Assembly (NCBI RefSeq): GCF_029227915.1
Contig: NC_079884.1
Location: forward strand, 7,748,001-7,812,000
DNA length: 64,000 nucleotides
Origin: Hydractinia symbiolongicarpus
Taxonomy: Eukaryota > Cnidaria > Hydrozoa > Anthoathecata > Hydractiniidae
Reading direction: 5' to 3'
The notes under the pieces were generated by a model. The model ran no database searches and was not told the origin of the DNA. It saw only the letters and a program-made list of their open reading frames with translations. Of the stretch, positions 34,199-44,524 are shown in pieces (position 1 is the stretch's first letter; every line of letters starts with the position of its first letter). The translations under genes were made by a program, and so were the position numbers.

Positions 34199-34767
34199 GG
34201 GCCTTTTTATATGAGAATCAGGAAACTCGTCCATCGAGTTTCCCGGTAGAGCGGGCTAATATCAACTCGGGTTTATATGTAAATTTGTCATTTCCCATCC
34301 CGGGTTTATATGAAGAAAAATTAGCGGGAAACTAAAAGTGGCGGGGTGAATATGTAAGCAAATATGGCTTCCAACAACAGAAAAAAGAAGATAGCGATAC
34401 TGTTGATGCTTGAAACAACTGTGTTATCACTATTAATTATTTCTCAAATTTTTGAAAATTACCATCATTTCTGACCAATTTAACTATCATTCATTAACAT
34501 CTCCCACACGCTTGAAACAGGATTAAAAGTTACTTTGCCACCGGGTTTCTGTTTACATGAACAAATATCCATCCCGTTTGACCGGGATCCCGGCTCAATT
34601 TGCCCGGGATCTCGGTTGACCAAGTTTCCCCTTGTAACCGGGGCGAGATGAATATGCACCATATAAACACGATTTCAATTTTCAGCGTTCTTCCGCAAAT
34701 ATCTGAGATCTCGGTCATGCGGGATATCTCGGTGGACCGAGTTTCCCGGTCTCATATAAAAAGGCCC
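34199..34767. mobile_element. 569-bp PIF/Harbinger-type MITE (TAA duplication)
   Basis: The left end GGGCCTTTTTATATGAGA and its complement at the right end continue as (C/A)xGGAAACTCG. TAA flanks both sides (34196-34198, 34768-34770). The interior has repeated CCGGGATCTCGGTTGACC-like GC-rich motifs. Flanking DNA (34150-34190 and 34805-34965) holds inverted GAAGCGAATT/CGGCGAATTC motifs, so it may have landed in an older foldback element. Confidence 0.85.
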
Positions 34768-34989
34768 TAAGCATGCGCAGTTTTGTTTGTTATGATTTTG
34801 CATCGAAATATTCGCTTCGCTGAAAAGTAGAAACAGTTCCTACTTTTTCGCGGCTAAAGGTTTCGCTGCTAGTTTTAGACCAACGCGGTTAACCAATGTA
34901 AACAATGAATTTGGCGTCTAATTTATTTTGTCGTGAAAATTAAAAAGCGAATTCGCCGTTCATTCACTACTTTTTGTGGCCAAGACAAT

Positions 34990-36045
34990 TGAGAGCACTG
35001 TTTTCCATTTGGAAAGTACAAATTGTATTTAACAATTTGCCCAAGGTTGCCCTCATACTTATGGGTTTTTTGGCCAGTTGACACGCATACTAATCTACCA
35101 TACTGAACACAAAAGTTATGAAAAACACGAAATTTGATTAAGGTGTATTATGCGGTTTCACATTCTTAAACGGTCATTCAAGAGTAGTTTTTACGTATCA
35201 TAACTTAGCTATACCACACTATTGTGAGCTCATGAAACACAATGCAAAAACATAGGGCTGTAAAGAAAATGATGAAGCCCTAAATTTTTTTATCTTTATT
35301 AAATATGTAATGTCCAAACTTAATCTCGAGGGGCAATATATAAAATTTCACTATCTTCTTGAAAAATTAATATATAGTCTTAGTTAAACGCTTGTGTCCG
35401 TCGTTTTTAAAACAATGTTTTTAGAAATGGCTTTGCGCACATAATATGTTCAATATTTCATGCTAATTCATGTTAAAATATCAAAAACAATTTATTTAGC
35501 CCGCGCGCTAAGTTGAGTTAAAACAGAGATTAAAAAAATTAGCTCCAATTAGCGCATAGCTTAACGCAAATTAACGCCAGATGGAAACCAAACTTTAGTG
35601 CCGATGGCTACCACACCCTTCTCACTCACTCAACACGACAAGACAAGACAGCAATTTCCAAGCTATAGTAGTAATAAATCCAATTTTGTTACAACAACCT
35701 AAAAAAACTTTATGCTCTCGTGTGTTACAACAATCATTGGAACACATGTCTGTCTGATGTGAGTAATTCTTTTGTTTGCTTGTACGTATATTCTAGCAAC
35801 CGAAGATTTCATTGAATAAATGCCATATCTTTGTCAAAGCAATTTCGCAACGCACGAAATCCTATATAGATATCTTTGTCTTTTCACCAAATGAAGCATC
35901 GCTCTTGATAGGGTCGTTGATGGAGATAAAGGGGTCCTTTATTGGAACAAAGTGTAGAAGAATACAAATTTGATGGGTTGCATAATGGTGTAACTTTTAG
36001 TTAAATCAGATTTTCCTATGTCTGAGTTTTACGACACACTCTTTT
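34990..36045. other. Unassigned AT-rich DNA
   Basis: No gene or repeat supported. Confidence 0.35.
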
Positions 36046-36049
36046 TTAA

Positions 36050-37324
36050 GGCGTGAGTATACGAAAAAAATGGGTTTTTTTAAAAAATATTTTTTTCAGT
36101 GATTAGATAGAAAAAGATCTGGGCTTTCCAATGGTGCAAAAATATTTTTAAAAAAATGTATTTAAGATAGATTATTTTCCCAAAAAATATTTTTTTCATA
36201 AATTACTTTTTTGTTATGCGATAAAGATCAAATATTTGTTCACACGTAATCATCTTGGGTATTAATTTTTACTACTCAATTATGTTCAAGGTTATAAATG
36301 ATAGCTGACTCAAAGAGGAAAATGATTTTTGAATGTAGTTAAAAGATCCTTTTGAAGTTTTTCTCCTATTTCCCATAAGAATATTTTCTTTTTCTTTTTT
36401 GTCTTCAGAAGTTGAATATAATTTACTGTGAAAAACATGGCAAAACCAGTTTATAAGTTAACAGCAAATAAAAATGTCCTATCGTCATAAAGCTTTTATA
36501 TCATCAAAAAAAAGAAGAAAATCCAAAACAAAAATATTTGACTTGCCAGCTAAAAGAAGATTAAAGCAAAATATTTCTACCGCTGATCGCCAAGCTAGCA
36601 CTAGTCGAAAAGATTTTTGTTTCTAGAGTTTGTTTTTGTTTTACCCATACTCAACTGTGTATAATTGCGAATGTGAGCGAACACGTGCAGCTTAAACAGA
36701 AGATGTGAAAAAAACCTGTTAACAAATAGTCGTTACCATAGTGATCAATTATTACGCAGAAGTATAAAATTTCTGTAAGAAACTTAAAAGCTCTTTTTCA
36801 CAGTGTTAAATTTTTAAGAGAGTATCACTTACGTTTTAAATCTCTTTTACAAAACTATAAAGGATGTGGGGTGGAGACGCGCTTAGCGTGGAGAGGAATG
36901 TTTGATCTAAAAAAGCTTAATTTTTATTTCTTGAGAATGAGTAGAACGCGAGTTATGATGAGTTTTCTGACAATTAGAGGTTAAAAATTGTGGAAAAAAT
37001 TTTAATACTAAATAACTCCAAAAGTAAAAAACATTAAGAAAAAATTAAAAAAGCGTTTTTAGATCAATGTCTTGTGATCACAAAAAGCAAATAGCAAATT
37101 TGAGAAATTAGTAGTTTTGTAAAAGAGATCGCATTTGTAGGAGAGGGGTCATTTTTTTTCGTGTCTATTAAACCTTCAAATTTTATTTTTTCTTAATAAT
37201 TTTATTACCATTATATAGGTAATCATATAGCCTTTCTAAAAATATATACATTGTTATATCAAAATAAAGTTTTGGTGAATTAAAAGCATTTTAAAATATC
37301 ACACCTTTTTTGTATACTCACGCC
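36050..37324. mobile_element. 1275-bp non-autonomous DNA transposon, TTAA duplication
   Basis: GGCGTGAGTATAC at the left end and its exact complement GTATACTCACGCC at the right end are flanked by TTAA (36046-36049, 37325-37328). The interior is AT-rich with A/T runs and no ORF of note. TTAA targets are used by piggyBac and Kolobok families; the termini alone do not decide which. Confidence 0.82.
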
Positions 37325-37713
37325 TTAAACAAGTTTTTTTTAGTCGTATTTTTTTCTCAGTGATTGTAAATCACTGAAAAGCAACGAATGGTATCAAGGA
37401 TTCAAAAGATCCACTGCCAGTATGAAATGGTTCCTTTCAAACCTACTTTGTTCCTCAACTTTAATTCGATAGTTTTCAGAATCATCCTGCTCTGTACGTT
37501 ATTTCAATCTCCTTTATTATATCTACTCTTCTATCTACCTTTCCCGAATTTTTATTTTGTAAAATATTGCATGCATGAAAACGAGGTAAATATTATTCGC
37601 GTTCATATAAACATGGAGGAAGACAATACTATGAGAGATATTTTGCTTACTAAAATTGAGGAAAATATAGATTTAGTCTTCGATGAAACTTAAGAAAAAG
37701 CGTAAGGGAAAAA

Positions 37714-38536
37714 ATGGAGGAAATGCCACCGTTCACGATAAAAGAAATTGAAATGCATCGACAAAATAGTGGTAAACAACACGATGTGGCAATTATTAAG
37801 ACTTTGGAGCGTGGCAGAATGTTTAAGGATGAACGATACATATCTGCTGATAGCATTTTAACATTAACAGCTACATTTGCTCTTTCTGTCAAAGCAAGAT
37901 GTAAAGCAAGCATGAAAAAAGAATTTCGAGACATTGAAGATGTCTTGACAAAGTGAATGGCACAGTAAGTATCAGCTGTGTGTACTTGTCCTGCTGGACA
38001 AAGCTCATATTGCAATCACATAATGACATTATTACTTGAGCTAGCAGACTATTCATTAAATGGTTCAAACAAAATTCCAGAAGAAATCTCGTGCACAAGC
38101 AAGACCAGACAATTGGGTATACAAGTGAAAACAGAATTTTTAAAGACTTAGTTATGCTTATGGTATCCATCTAACGTTATATGATCCTAGAATTAATGAT
38201 AGTTTGTGTAATATAAATCCAAGAATATTAAAACTGCAAGAAGATACGCTTATGGTTGACAGACGGGTTGGTTTTGCTCATTGTATTAACAGTACACAGA
38301 AAAGAAAAAACAACATTAAATATGCAAACTTTCTTGTCAGATCTACATTGTCACACCAACTACTACCATTAGAACACAACATCAAGGTTGTTACTAATAT
38401 TATTATATCAAATACTTCAAATAAATCAAAACATAACAAAACACAACCCTATGAGTTTATTGGTGTAGATCCTGTATTATTCCCAAAAGATTGGGGTAAA
38501 TTGAATCAACATTACACACACCTAGCTGTTCAGTAA
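37714..38536 (+). pseudogene. SWIM zinc-finger protein pseudogene (transposon-related multi-copy family)
   Basis: Opens with MEEMPPFTIKEIEMHRQNSG, continues ERGRMFKDERYI and SVKARCKASMKKEF, then stops (TGA at 37954, TAA at 37966). The same frame resumes with a SWIM motif C-x-C-P-A-G...C-x-H (CTCPAGQSSYCNH, about 37981-38019) and LLELADYSLN...IPEEISCTSKTRQLGI. After a frameshift, LTLYDPRINDS leads into VDRRVGFAH and QLLPLEHNIKVVTNI, ending at 38536. This order matches multi-copy cnidarian proteins with a SWIM finger followed by a YqaJ-like nuclease; the nuclease is not seen here. Multiple breaks show it is inactive. Confidence 0.65.
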
Positions 38537-38567
38537 AGTCGTTTATAGTATCCTCAATTAGTTTTCA

Positions 38568-39036
38568 TTTTAACATTAAATTCTCAGTTTTGATAGTTTC
38601 TAATTCATCAGGAGTGGAAAAACCAGGTTGTTCTTCAGTGATCTTAAAAGAATCAGATGAAGAACTTTCATATATGCTTTCAGAATCTGTTTCAACTACT
38701 ACTGGAAGTGCTCTTTTTTCGGACTTTTCCTTTTTTGTGTTGTTTTATTTTGTTTGAAAGTAAATATATTTGGCACAGAGCCATTGATTAATGTTTTCCA
38801 TCCACAACTAAAACCCAATTTTACACAGTGTACTTCAAAGTACTTTTGTGTTCTTGTTTACTGTCAACACATCACACATAACACCTCCCCTTCTACGATA
38901 TTTTGAAATGATGCCTACCCATTGTTTTCTCAAACTTGGATCCGATGGAAATGAAAACATTCAAATGCCTGTTTAACTCTGGGTTTATTCACAGTAGAAC
39001 TTTTCCATAACGGTGCGCAACAAAGTTTGCAATTTT
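38568..39036 (-). pseudogene. THAP-domain protein pseudogene
   Basis: Minus strand from 39036: CKLCCAPLWKSSTVNKP, then (shifted) FSFPSDPSLRKQWVGIISKY, NKNTKVL-stop, GWKTLINGSVPNIFTF, i.e. the C2CH THAP layout with FxFP, the central Trp and the final (A/S)VPxIF motif. It is followed by a basic KRKSPKK and an acidic Ser-rich tail VVVETDSESIYESSSD ending in a stop near 38570. Several frame changes and a stop show decay. THAP proteins are sequence-specific DNA binders often derived from P-element or Kolobok transposases. It is tail-to-tail with the SWIM pseudogene. Confidence 0.6.
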
Positions 39037-40689
39037 TTTAAAAAAAATTACTAGTTTTTGTCAAAATACCAACTCCCCTTGTTTATTAGCAATCCTCCCG
39101 TGTAAGGATTTTGAAAGAAAATATCACTTTTTGCAGGTGAAATAAAATGGAACAACTTCTTTTAATAAAACTTATGTGTATAGAAAATGTGATAATCAAT
39201 GTTTCTTAAAAACTGTTATGTTCTTTTGATTATTATTGCAATAGAATTAGCGTAAGAAGAACAACACCCCCTCTGTTTATAATACCAAAAGTATTGACCC
39301 CCCTTGCTATTACCCCCCCCCCCCCCCCCCTACAATTAGCTGCCGAAGAGTACAGGTTGCTTTTCAGCAAAGAAGGAAATAATCGATTTTAAATAAACTC
39401 TTCGGCATCATTTTAATAGCACTTTCCTTCGTAGATCTTAGTTTTGTAAGAGAGACTTAATAGAGTGTATACGCTATAAACAAGAAAACAATACTATTGA
39501 GGACCATAAATTACTTACCAGCTGTAAGTTTTAAGAATAGTGTTGGTAACATATTTGTTGCGAAAGTCATTCTCCTTCCCAGAGCCTTTTTGAGATTAGT
39601 TTATCTCAAATAGAGCTCTGGGTACGAGAAAAATTAAAGTCTTAAATATCGTAAAGAGCATTTTCTATTTCTTTTTAGTTTGTTGTTTTTCTCTAATCTT
39701 ATTAATTGAAGTTTTTTAGTTTCATACAAATGAGAAGAAAAGGAAGAGAAACATAAAATACAAGGCTGTTGAATTGCCAATGTTGATTATCAAAACACCA
39801 ATACATCCATTCTTTCAGCACATACTTTATTTAAAGAAAATGTCTATATGTCTTAAAAGCGACATAAATGTATGCAACATGTATTGAACTGAAAACATAA
39901 AACGCTGGAACAAGATTATTCGAACATTAAAGCTTGTCTGTTTTATCCCCAACGCAAACAATTTCGGACCGTACAATTTTATACGGCATGATAATGTACA
40001 GTTAACTCTTCATTTTTACTGGGTTTTTTTAATGACCTTAACAAGAGTGCAGTAAATACTGCATTTGAAACCAAAACAAAAAAACAAACAACAGGTTTCA
40101 GTGTATAGTATCACTCCATTTACATACATTTAAACATGTAATATTTCCTTACATTTTGTAAATACGTTAGAAATAATTCGTATAGAGATATATCGTTTTT
40201 TTAATAGAGGGAAAATCAATAATTTGCAAATGTAGATCGCAAAGGTTAATTTAAAAATGAGAAACACGCGTAAAATGTAGTCTAAGCAGACTACCAATAC
40301 CAGAAAAAACTATAGGCTATATATTATATGCTATTACATAAAACATTATATTTACCATGCAATAAACTAAACAAATATTATGTATACTTTACATATTGAC
40401 AATATCTTGTGGATTGTACAAACTAAATAAAATTATATATTCTTATGTCTATAAAAAGCAGAAAAAAAGCTTAGATCTTCTTTATGGCAAAGTATATAGC
40501 TAGGGTTCAGAAGAAATATTTGCAGGCAGAAACTTTTCTTTCTTGCTATGAACAGGTAAAACATGCAAAATTGATGGAATAAATTTTCGTAATTATCAAA
40601 TCACAAAGTTTATATATTTACTGTAAGATGTCATCTTCAAAACTTTATATTATTTCATTGTTTATTAATAGCCAGTTAAAAATCTGTAT
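39037..40689. other. Unassigned DNA with C18 run
   Basis: A homopolymer of 18 C lies at 39313-39330 within a C-rich neighbourhood (39266-39330). The rest is AT-rich with no supported gene. Confidence 0.4.
39313..39330 (+). repeat. Homopolymer C18
   Basis: Eighteen consecutive C bases, unusual in a sequence this AT-rich; the exact length is unreliable in most sequencing data. Confidence 0.85.
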
Positions 40690-40797
40690 GAAAACCGTAT
40701 ACGTCTGTCTGTCACACAAAATGGTAATGAAACACATGAAATGCGGTTAATAAAGGACAGGCGAAGCCATGGATTTATCCACGGGTTATCAACTAGT
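40690..40797 (-). repeat. Single copy of the ACTAGT SINE/MITE-like repeat
   Basis: The minus strand starts ACTAGTTGATAACCCGTGGA, then TAAATCCATGG, CTGTCCTTTATTAACCGCA and a GACAGACAGACG-like end. It aligns with the pair at 11092-11434, including the CCGTGGA/TCCAYGG hairpin. Confidence 0.65.
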
Positions 40798-41162
40798 AAG
40801 AAAAAAACTAACAAAATAAGTGTCTTTGTTAATAATATATATTTATATATACAACTTTAACGGATAACAAAATGTATAAAGTACCACAGGTTACCTCTTA
40901 TGGTACATTGAAAATGAGAGAAAGGTAGAAACTTTGAAGTCTATAAATAGCAAAAAGTTTATTTTCGCAAAATATTTATTTCACTTCTGTTCTTATTTAT
41001 ACTTTATATTGTAATCGTTCACACTTCCCAGTAACACATAAGTTAAAAATAACACTTTCACAATGGTTATAAACTTATGTGTAACTATTTAAGACTAAAC
41101 AGTAAAAAAAATATATGCTGAACTTGAAAAAATAAATTATAGGTGTCCTTTTTAAAAAAAAA
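40798..41162. other. 3' flank of TMEM86 gene
   Basis: Minus-strand AATAAA signals at 40980-40975 and 40963-40958 lie about 180-205 bp past the stop codon and could serve polyadenylation. Confidence 0.5.
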
Positions 41163-42040
41163 TCATTTGCTTTGAATTTCTTGGGAGGCTTTATTTGACA
41201 TTCGTAATTTTATAACAATATTTGTTGTATTAACAGCAGATAAAGCAATAAATACTTGAGCAGCATAATATGTTGACATGATAAACACTCTAGACAAAGG
41301 CACTGGCGTCACAAATTTATTAATCCCAATGATCAAATCAGACAACATAAAAAGAACTGCTCCAATGCAACCAAACAGACTGGTCCAGGACCAAGTGTTT
41401 TCCAGATCGATTTGAGCAACAGCTCTCCATCCCATTGAGCATATTATCCAAATGTAAATATAAACGCCAGGTAATAGGATACCTTGCAAGCCCGGGTAGA
41501 ACAAATACATGACAACCAATAATAGACCAACAAAAGGAATTCCTTTCACCCATTTGTAAGGCCGTGAAAAACCAAATGCTCGAATATATGACACATGCGC
41601 CACTGCGAAGGCTGCCATTGCTGTAATGAAATGTGTTTCATGCCATATTAAAAGTGCATCTCCAAGGCAGGAAAAAACCAATCCAACCAATATTCTTCTT
41701 TGATAATCATGTTCCTTGCGAAGGCTGACCCCTTGAAGCCAAACAAAAAATGTCAAACACATGATTGGTAGACATTTTATCAATGCAGAGAAAACTGTTG
41801 GGTAATCTAATGGAAGCCATGCAACGAAATATATTATAACTGTTTTAAAGAAGGGGACTAAGCGAGGTCCAACATGCGATAACTAAAAATAAGATTAAAG
41901 AAAAATTATTCGTTGTACAAATAAACCTAGCTGCCTGTCTAAATTTATAAGATAGCTATGGCTTCAACTTTTGAGAAAAAAGGAATGAATAGAAAACTTA
42001 CAACATCAAAGGGACTAGCCCTAATACTTTTTTGGCACAT
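41163..42040 (-). CDS. TMEM86: TMEM86-family lysoplasmalogenase
   Basis: An integral membrane hydrolase that cleaves the vinyl-ether bond of lysoplasmalogens (YhhN family). Exon 1 is 42040-42002 (13 codons, ATG at 42040) and exon 2 is 41882-41163. The 119-bp intron has GTAAGT at 42001 and TTTTTAG at 41883, and joins in phase 0, giving 252 residues (human TMEM86A is about 240). The start of exon 2, HVGPRLVPFFKTVIIYFVAW, matches the family N terminus, which supports the splice. Family motifs: GLVFSCLGDALLIW (Asp about 88), MGWRA, and SDLIIGINKF (Asp about 195), followed by STYYAAQ. Eight or so hydrophobic segments fill the protein and the C terminus is short and polar (KASQEIQSK). TMEM86A and B cannot be separated. 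Frame is fully open, so it looks functional. Confidence 0.9.
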
Positions 42041-42943
42041 AACTTAATACTGTTTTTAAATTTGTTGTCTTCTTGCTCTCTTGATGGAAACGTCCTCTTT
42101 CTCTCTCTGTTACAAAAAATAATTTCGTTAACTTTTTGTTTACGTTTTTCCCTCTGGACCTTGGACATCACATGAATAGGTCTGTTTTTTTAGCCAAACA
42201 GTCTTGACAAATAAGGCGCCAAAATATGAAGATATACATTAGTAGTGTTGAAAAATAAGGCACTCAGTGTTTAACAAAAATTTATACAGATGGATTTAAA
42301 AAATGTTGTAAGGAAGACATTTTATATTTTTTGATAAAATAATATTTAGATATTATTTTAAATAAAATTAAATGTAAATAATCTAAAGTAATAGATATAT
42401 TCATTTTAGAGTATTTACAAATATATTTTTAAGAAGTTTGGCGCCCAGTTTCATATCATCTTTCTCGCTAAAGAAACGTTTGGCTCGATAACCTTGATAT
42501 TTAAACAACAGCATGGCTTATCGAGCAAATAAACAAATCGGAAATCTCGAAAGAATCAAGAATGACGTTACTGCTTTTTGTTGCTATCCTGTCATCCTGC
42601 ATTTGATTTTAATTTACTTTAGCTGGGTAGGCAGCTATGTTCCTGCTTAATTATAGAAACCTTCCAAATATTCTGGTTTGCTTGAAACTGCTAACTTTTG
42701 CTCTAGACTTAACTTAAGTATTTTGCCTAGGTTTATAGCTGTGTTGAGAGGTAGCGTACTGTCCCTTCTACGTGATTATTTAAGCAAGCAATAACAGTGA
42801 ACATTATTGTTCCATGTTTGCTTTTGAAAGCTTTTGTCAAAGTAGTGTAGAGCAGTGTGAACCAAAAGGCCTGAGGACAAGTTTGCATACTCGAAATTTG
42901 AAACTAGTTACCCAACATTTTTGTTAACAGGACAAGACATGTG
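42041..42943. other. Upstream of TMEM86; unassigned
   Basis: The gene promoter should lie just above 42040, but no core element was placed. No other gene was seen. Confidence 0.4.
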
Positions 42944-43575
42944 GGCTAAACTAAATTAAGACTATAAAACCCAGCAACGCATAAAAAAAATAATAAACTA
43001 ACCAATATAGCAGCAGCAACGCAGCTAAGCAAGGCTTACTATTTCTAGATTAAAACACAGTTGGACAGTTAAACTAAAGTAAAATATCAACAAACATACC
43101 AAGTTGGTTTTTTACACTGAACATTTCACAATTAACGACTTCGCTTTCATGATTTTATAGTTTAGCATCATAGTGTATACATTCGTAATGACAAATTTTT
43201 CGTTCTTTAAATAGTTTCCTTATTCATTTAATATTTATATATACATTGTTTTTCTAAACTGGTTTAATTCTAAAAATGAAGCTTTTGCTCAGATCCCTCT
43301 TAACTATTAAAACCATTTTCAACTATTTTTTTGAGTAGCTGCGTTGCTGCGTCGCTGAGTATCTACGTTGCTGTATTGCTACGTTGCTGAGTAGCTGCAT
43401 TGCTGAATATCTGAATATCTACGTTGCTGTATTGCTGAGTAGCTGCGTTGCGGCGTAGCTGAGCATCTACTTTGGTGTATTGCTAAGTTGCTGCGTAACT
43501 GATTATCTACGTTGCTGTATTGCTGAGTAGCTGCGTTGCTGAGTTGCGTAGTTTTAATTTTTTTACGGGGGTTCT
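42944..43575. repeat. Dispersed repeat with 8-bp minisatellite, copy 2 (no LINE insert)
   Basis: Aligns with 3795-4140 and then 4746-5185, sharing ATATAGCAGCAGCAACGCAG, GTGTATACATTCGTAATGA, AAACTGGTTTAAT and AAAACCATTTTCAACTATTT. The LINE fragment present in copy 1 is absent here, so this is the uninterrupted form. Its 8-bp array (43332-43553) uses the same GCTGMGTW monomers. The end TTTTTTTAC then leads into unrelated DNA. Confidence 0.85.
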
Positions 43576-44271
43576 GACATGTGCAGCGTTAATGTTTAGA
43601 CATGGGGTCATTCTAGCAAATGTTACCAAGGGTATGGAATAAAGGTCCTTGAAATTGTTTCAAATTTACATCCATAAATTAAGTAAATACAAAATTTTTA
43701 GCTTGATATCTTTTTTCTATCATTTTCTATGGCTTATAAAGTTTCAGCAAGAGCGTAAAATTCTCTGAAATTTGCTGGGAGCAACCTTAAGGTGTTAAAA
43801 ATCAGTTCTAGGGATAGGTAAATTACCTGTCTTTTGGATATTCCTGTAAATTCAAAAAGTCTTATCAAATTAATGCAGATTCAACATTTCATCATTCACA
43901 TTTGACAACTAGAACAAATTTAAAATGCTAGGAATTGCAACTTTCTCTGTAGGGAAATTTAAAAAAAATGCATTTTCAGGTTTGTTTAATTGAAAATCAT
44001 CAAAAAATTATCATGTCCCATCTTTATGTTTTATAAGTACTCTTGTTTTACTTCATAAAACACAAGAAATGAGCTAAAACTGATTTTAACTCTTTGGGGA
44101 TTGGGGTGTTTGAAAATAAAAAACAGTGTTAAAATTTAGTAAAATTCGACTTTTTTAAAATTTTTTTAATAAAATATTTCTTGATAGATAAACATATATA
44201 CACCATGGAAAACTATAATGTATTCTGAAAGAACCCTTGAAGCTTAGTATGAAAATATGAACTGAAAAGAC
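43576..44271. other. Flank of copia element 2, unassigned
   Basis: AT-rich, no gene supported. Confidence 0.35.
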
Positions 44272-44276
44272 ATATG

Positions 44277-44498
44277 TGTTGATCTTCTATCTAGGCGATT
44301 ACTAATAAGAATCACTTGGTGGTGGGGTTTTAATTGTGTTGAACCAGTATCATTGGTAATTCGTTGTGTTTAGTCAGAGTGGTGTTCAATAGTGTTGAGT
44401 TGAATCAATCACACTAATTTAGCGTTGCGTTATACACAGAAAGAACTATTGCGAAGATAACCTACAGGTTAGTCTTATATATATATTCCTATTTAACA
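44277..44498 (+). repeat. 5' LTR of copia element 2
   Basis: 222 bp with TG...CA ends, identical by eye to 49179-49400. A TATATATAT tract lies near its end (44477-44486). Confidence 0.96.
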
Positions 44499-44500
44499 AA

Positions 44501-44512
44501 TGGTAGCAGAGG
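44501..44512 (+). other. Primer-binding site, copia element 2 (3'-end initiator-tRNA type)
   Basis: TGGTAGCAGAGG, two bases inside the LTR, is the exact complement of the 3' end of animal initiator tRNA-Met (CCTCTGCTACCA). Confidence 0.9.
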
Positions 44513-44524
44513 AATAAAAGTGAA

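Noticed and set aside
41163-41783. TMEM86 as a single-exon gene starting at 41783
   Set aside because: That codon is TTG, and the family N terminus continues upstream to a splice acceptor and a 13-codon first exon.
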